Shown piece by piece: positions 6,565-8,407 of a stretch of DNA of 8,407 bases. Under the pieces are notes generated by a model that was not told the origin of the DNA, did no database searches, and worked only from the letters and a program-made list of their open reading frames with translations. How positions within the stretch are numbered: the stretch's first letter is position 1; every line of letters starts with the position of its first letter. Source of the DNA: an uncultured Bacteroidales bacterium (GTDB lineage: Bacteria > Bacteroidota > Bacteroidia > Bacteroidales > Muribaculaceae); the NCBI GenBank assembly GCA_947177325.1, contig CAMWUH010000078.1:1-8407 (forward strand), read 5' to 3'. A program made the translations under genes and the position numbers.

Positions 6565-6945
6565 TTATATTGCGAGGTAAGGAAGTGTGTCAAAATTAAT
6601 GAAGTCGAATGTCAGTTCATAATCACCGATGTTGGATGGTTGGTGGAGTATCAAACGGCATTTTTCATCTGTTATGTGAATTTCAGCATCAACTCCAAAA
6701 TCGTTGCGACCTTCATCAATACATCTGGCTTTTATAAATTGGCCGTTATCTTTAAGATTTTGCAATCTATAGCGAGATTTTGTTGGTCTGTGAGGTTCTT
6801 TAAGCTCGATAACGATTACCGGGCTGTCAGTTTTATCGGGGTCATTATTTCTTTTAACAACTGCCATAACATTATAATCAGAGTTTTTCCACAGGCTGGT
6901 ATCAACCATCTGCATTAATCTGATTATGTTACGCAAATTATCCAT
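6565..6945 (-). CDS. Small hypothetical cytosolic protein (126 aa)
   Basis: I do not recognise this family. The product has no signal peptide and no membrane segment and is rich in charged residues. It begins with an amphipathic stretch (MDNLRNIIRLMQMVDTSLW, 1-19) and then alternates short beta-like runs (YNVMAVVKR, 24-32; SPVIVIELKEP, 41-51; AEIHITDEKCRLILHQP, 87-103; YELTFDFINF, 109-118). This suggests one compact alpha/beta or beta-rich domain. The case for a real gene is its leader with a consensus promoter, its placement on the same strand as its neighbours, and the 36-bp gap to the secreted-protein gene that it leads. A regulatory or accessory role for that protein is only a guess from position. 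The ATG at 6945 is the first in frame after the leader. Confidence 0.65.
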   Translation of the reverse strand: MDNLRNIIRLMQMVDTSLWKNSDYNVMAVVKRNNDPDKTDSPVIVIELKEPHRPTKSRYRLQNLKDNGQFIKARCIDEGRNDFGVDAEIHITDEKCRLILHQPSNIGDYELTFDFINFDTLPYLAI

Positions 6946-7110
6946 ATTTGAGTGAAAGTTAGTTGACAGTTGTTTATAGTTTTATATTTATAAGAATGTA
7001 CCGGGCGCTATCTCTGAGCGTCCTGTATCTATCAGACCAATACTGTTGAATATATGCTAAAAAAGATGGTTAAGGAACGAAGTTATAAATTTCCACCACT
7101 TTCGTGGCGG
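6946..7110 (-). other. Long 5' leader with a GAAA-capped hairpin at its 5' end
   Basis: If transcription starts about 7 nt after the -7 box at 7117-7124, the message begins near 7110 and carries about 165 nt before the ATG at 6945. Its first 18 nt (7110 to 7093) form CCGCCAC-GAAA-GTGGTGG: a 7-bp stem, one pair being G·U, closed by a GNRA tetraloop. A second imperfect inverted repeat lies at about 6996-7026; it pairs better as plus-strand than as minus-strand RNA. A 5'-terminal hairpin of this kind typically protects mRNA from decay. No known riboswitch was recognised. Confidence 0.45.
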
Positions 7111-7116
7111 ACAATG

Positions 7117-7147
7117 CAAAGGTAGCACCTAACGGGGTGATAATCAA
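7117..7147 (-). promoter_or_regulatory. Bacteroidetes-type promoter for the 6945-4906 transcription unit
   Basis: On the minus strand, TTG (7147-7145, within TTTTG) is followed after exactly 20 bp by TACCTTTG (7124-7117). This fits the primary-sigma promoter of Bacteroidetes, TTG with 19-21 bp spacing to TAnnTTTG. It lies between the PCMD gene's stop (7238) and the small gene's start (6945). It would therefore drive the small gene and probably the 540-residue secreted protein as one unit ending at the 4842-4879 terminator. Confidence 0.78.
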
Positions 7148-7237
7148 AATATAAATGTTAGTTTTTTGATTAAATTTTTGTTACATTATTTCTACAAATG
7201 TTAAATTTGCGGAGGGTTGACGCTTCGGCCCCGGGTT

Positions 7238-8194
7238 TTAATAGACAAGAGCCACGTTGTCAATCCAAAGGGTTAAGCCTTCAGTAGCGGTGTAGGGCTC
7301 GCCCGAAGAAGCTGAAAACATAAGAATCATGTGGGTAGGAGCGGCGTTGGGGTCGGTTTCCCAGCCTGATTCCACCACGGGCACCATTTTGCCTTTACTG
7401 TTGCGGGCATAGTAGCTCTTATCCTTCGGGATGAGGGCTTTGTAGGCCTGAGTGCCGCGCAAGGAGGAGATGTCGCCATAGTTGAGCTTGAGGTCGTGGG
7501 AGTTGATCCAGCCGGTGGATTTGTTAAAGACCTCGCGGCCTGTTGCCACGCGGGTGGCATGTAGGTTGCCGTCGGCATCTTCCCAGCGCCGTTGCAGCAG
7601 AATGAACACCTCGCCGTTGTCGCGGCCTGGTAGCTGCTTTTTGCGCCCGAAGCCGCTTGAATAGGTGCGGTAATCTACGTTAGGAATCTTGGTTTTATAG
7701 TCGAAGCGGAGAGCGGATGGTCGGCCGGTAAATGGCACACCCATCTCCATTTTAGAATAGGGATTGGAGGTTGATGTGACGGGTTCGAGCATCTTGCCGA
7801 GAAACATTGAGCCGCCAACCATCACGTCCATGGAAATAATGCCTATGGCTTTGACATTTTCCATCTGAGCTACGAGTTTGGCGCATCGGTTGCCGGCAGA
7901 GCGGGTGTCGGGGTAAACGGCGCATGAGGCTTTCTTTACGCCGCTGACTTTGGCATAGACATTTGATGTGGCCCAAGGAGAGCCCCCCTGATTGGAGTAG
8001 GCTTTGGCACCGTCGATGGTAGCATTCGGACCGATTTCATAGATGGTTTTGGTGTTACCGCCGATAATGGCCGATTCGGGGATGTTGCGGGTAATCCACT
8101 GATTGAAGTTGCCGAAGTTGATGGTTTCGACGCGCTGTGCCATTGCAGAAGTTAAGAGTAAAGCGGCAATAGCGGCTGATATGATGCGTTTCAT
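7238..8194 (-). CDS. Secreted PCMD-type protein (putative carbohydrate metabolism domain)
   Basis: The protein is 318 residues from the ATG at 8194, with a signal peptide MKRIISAAIAALLLTSAMA (1-19) and cleavage before Gln20. The open frame extends 27 codons further, to 8275, but that extension lies across the promoter and would put 27 unsuitable residues ahead of the signal peptide, so it is rejected. The mature part resembles the PCMD family of Bacteroidetes: an opening INFGNFNQW block (25-33), the central MGVPFTGRPSALRFDYK signature (151-167), a SSG-and-G-rich stretch, and the closing TLWIDNVALVY (308-318). The family is thought to adopt a lectin-like beta-sandwich and is often found near polysaccharide-use genes; no catalytic residues are known to me and the ligand is unknown. 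It has no lipobox cysteine, so it is probably periplasmic or secreted rather than a lipoprotein. It has its own promoter. No convincing terminator was seen after the stop. Confidence 0.82.
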   Translation of the reverse strand: MKRIISAAIAALLLTSAMAQRVETINFGNFNQWITRNIPESAIIGGNTKTIYEIGPNATIDGAKAYSNQGGSPWATSNVYAKVSGVKKASCAVYPDTRSAGNRCAKLVAQMENVKAIGIISMDVMVGGSMFLGKMLEPVTSTSNPYSKMEMGVPFTGRPSALRFDYKTKIPNVDYRTYSSGFGRKKQLPGRDNGEVFILLQRRWEDADGNLHATRVATGREVFNKSTGWINSHDLKLNYGDISSLRGTQAYKALIPKDKSYYARNSKGKMVPVVESGWETDPNAAPTHMILMFSASSGEPYTATEGLTLWIDNVALVY

Positions 8195-8262
8195 TGCGAA
8201 GTAGCTAAGATTGGGAGGTAACCGAGGGAGAGACGGGTTGCCAAGTTGATACGTTACGGCTG

Positions 8263-8293
8263 CAAAGTTAGCCATTTTTTGCGATTAAAGCAA
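8263..8293 (-). promoter_or_regulatory. Bacteroidetes-type promoter of the PCMD gene
   Basis: On the minus strand, TTG (8293-8291) is followed after exactly 20 bp by TAACTTTG (8270-8263), a full match to the Bacteroidetes consensus. Transcription would start near 8256 and leave a leader of about 60 nt before the ATG at 8194. Because the -7 box overlaps codons 2-5 of the longest open frame (ATG at 8275), it decides the start of the gene. Confidence 0.82.
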
Positions 8294-8329
8294 CACCGAC
8301 AGCACGACGCAACCGTACGCAACGACTCG

Positions 8330-8363
8330 GTTTTTATTAAAGCAATATTCCGTTTTTATTAAA
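8330..8363. repeat. Two 12-bp direct repeats upstream of the PCMD promoter
   Basis: GTTTTTATTAAA occurs at 8330-8341 and 8352-8363, 22 bp apart, which is about two helical turns. The copies lie roughly 75-105 bp upstream of the expected start site. They could be sites for an activator or an A+T-rich upstream element. Between them and the promoter, ACGCAAC also occurs twice (8308-8314 and 8317-8323). Nothing else coding is seen from 8276 to the window end. Confidence 0.4.
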
Positions 8364-8407
8364 TAATGTGTAAAAATTTGGTGGCGTAGCAGATTTTCTC
8401 TAACTTC

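Noticed and set aside
6885..6893. TTTTCCACA, a DnaA-box match
   Set aside because: It is a single copy inside a coding region and not part of a cluster.
6640..6918. Plus-strand frame opposite the 126-residue gene, as a rival coding choice
   Set aside because: It lacks a promoter, whereas the minus-strand gene has a consensus promoter and a co-directional neighbour; some doubt remains because neither has a recognised family.
7150..7237. Terminator after the PCMD gene
   Set aside because: Only a 5-bp CAAAT/ATTTG repeat and an unclear G/C-rich stretch were found, with no stable stem followed by a T-run.

Overview
The window looks like chromosomal DNA of a gut-type Bacteroidales bacterium, possibly Muribaculaceae or a relative. 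The clues are two near-perfect Bacteroidetes promoters (TTG, 20 bp, TAnnTTTG), little sign of Shine-Dalgarno sites, a PCMD-type secreted protein, a Big2-containing secreted protein with the 'NLQGVRV...GLYL' tail common in this order, and a long (923-residue) LeuRS. The family placement is inference. All recognised genes are on the minus strand.

Left block (1-4060), in transcription order: nadA (quinolinate synthase), leuS (leucyl-tRNA synthetase, 18 bp downstream), then the first 69 codons of a Dam-type (D12 class) adenine DNA methyltransferase that runs off the left edge. The tight spacing suggests nadA-leuS are co-transcribed. The methyltransferase follows leuS by 56 bp and may begin an accessory region or restriction-modification locus outside the window.

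Central gap (4061-4905, 845 bp): no gene, A+T-rich, and the most interesting part of the window. It holds three exact copies of TTATCAACA, two of TTATAAACA and several one-mismatch relatives. These resemble DnaA boxes, and three of them are spaced 10 and 12 bp apart. A candidate nadA promoter lies inside the cluster. To the right are a short palindrome, a strong orphan hairpin, a G-rich tract with a repeated 15-mer, and the terminator of the right-hand block. The gap is a candidate replication origin or DnaA-binding locus, but G/C skew does not visibly switch sign here, so this is a hypothesis.

Right block (4906-8407), in transcription order: a secreted PCMD-domain lipid- or carbohydrate-surface-type protein with its own promoter, then a second promoter with a roughly 165-nt leader, a 126-residue cytosolic protein of unknown function, and 36 bp later a 540-residue modular secreted protein that ends at an intrinsic terminator. 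The PCMD gene's longest open frame starts upstream of its own promoter's start site, so its true start is at 8194. No mobile element, tRNA, rRNA or CRISPR array was seen.
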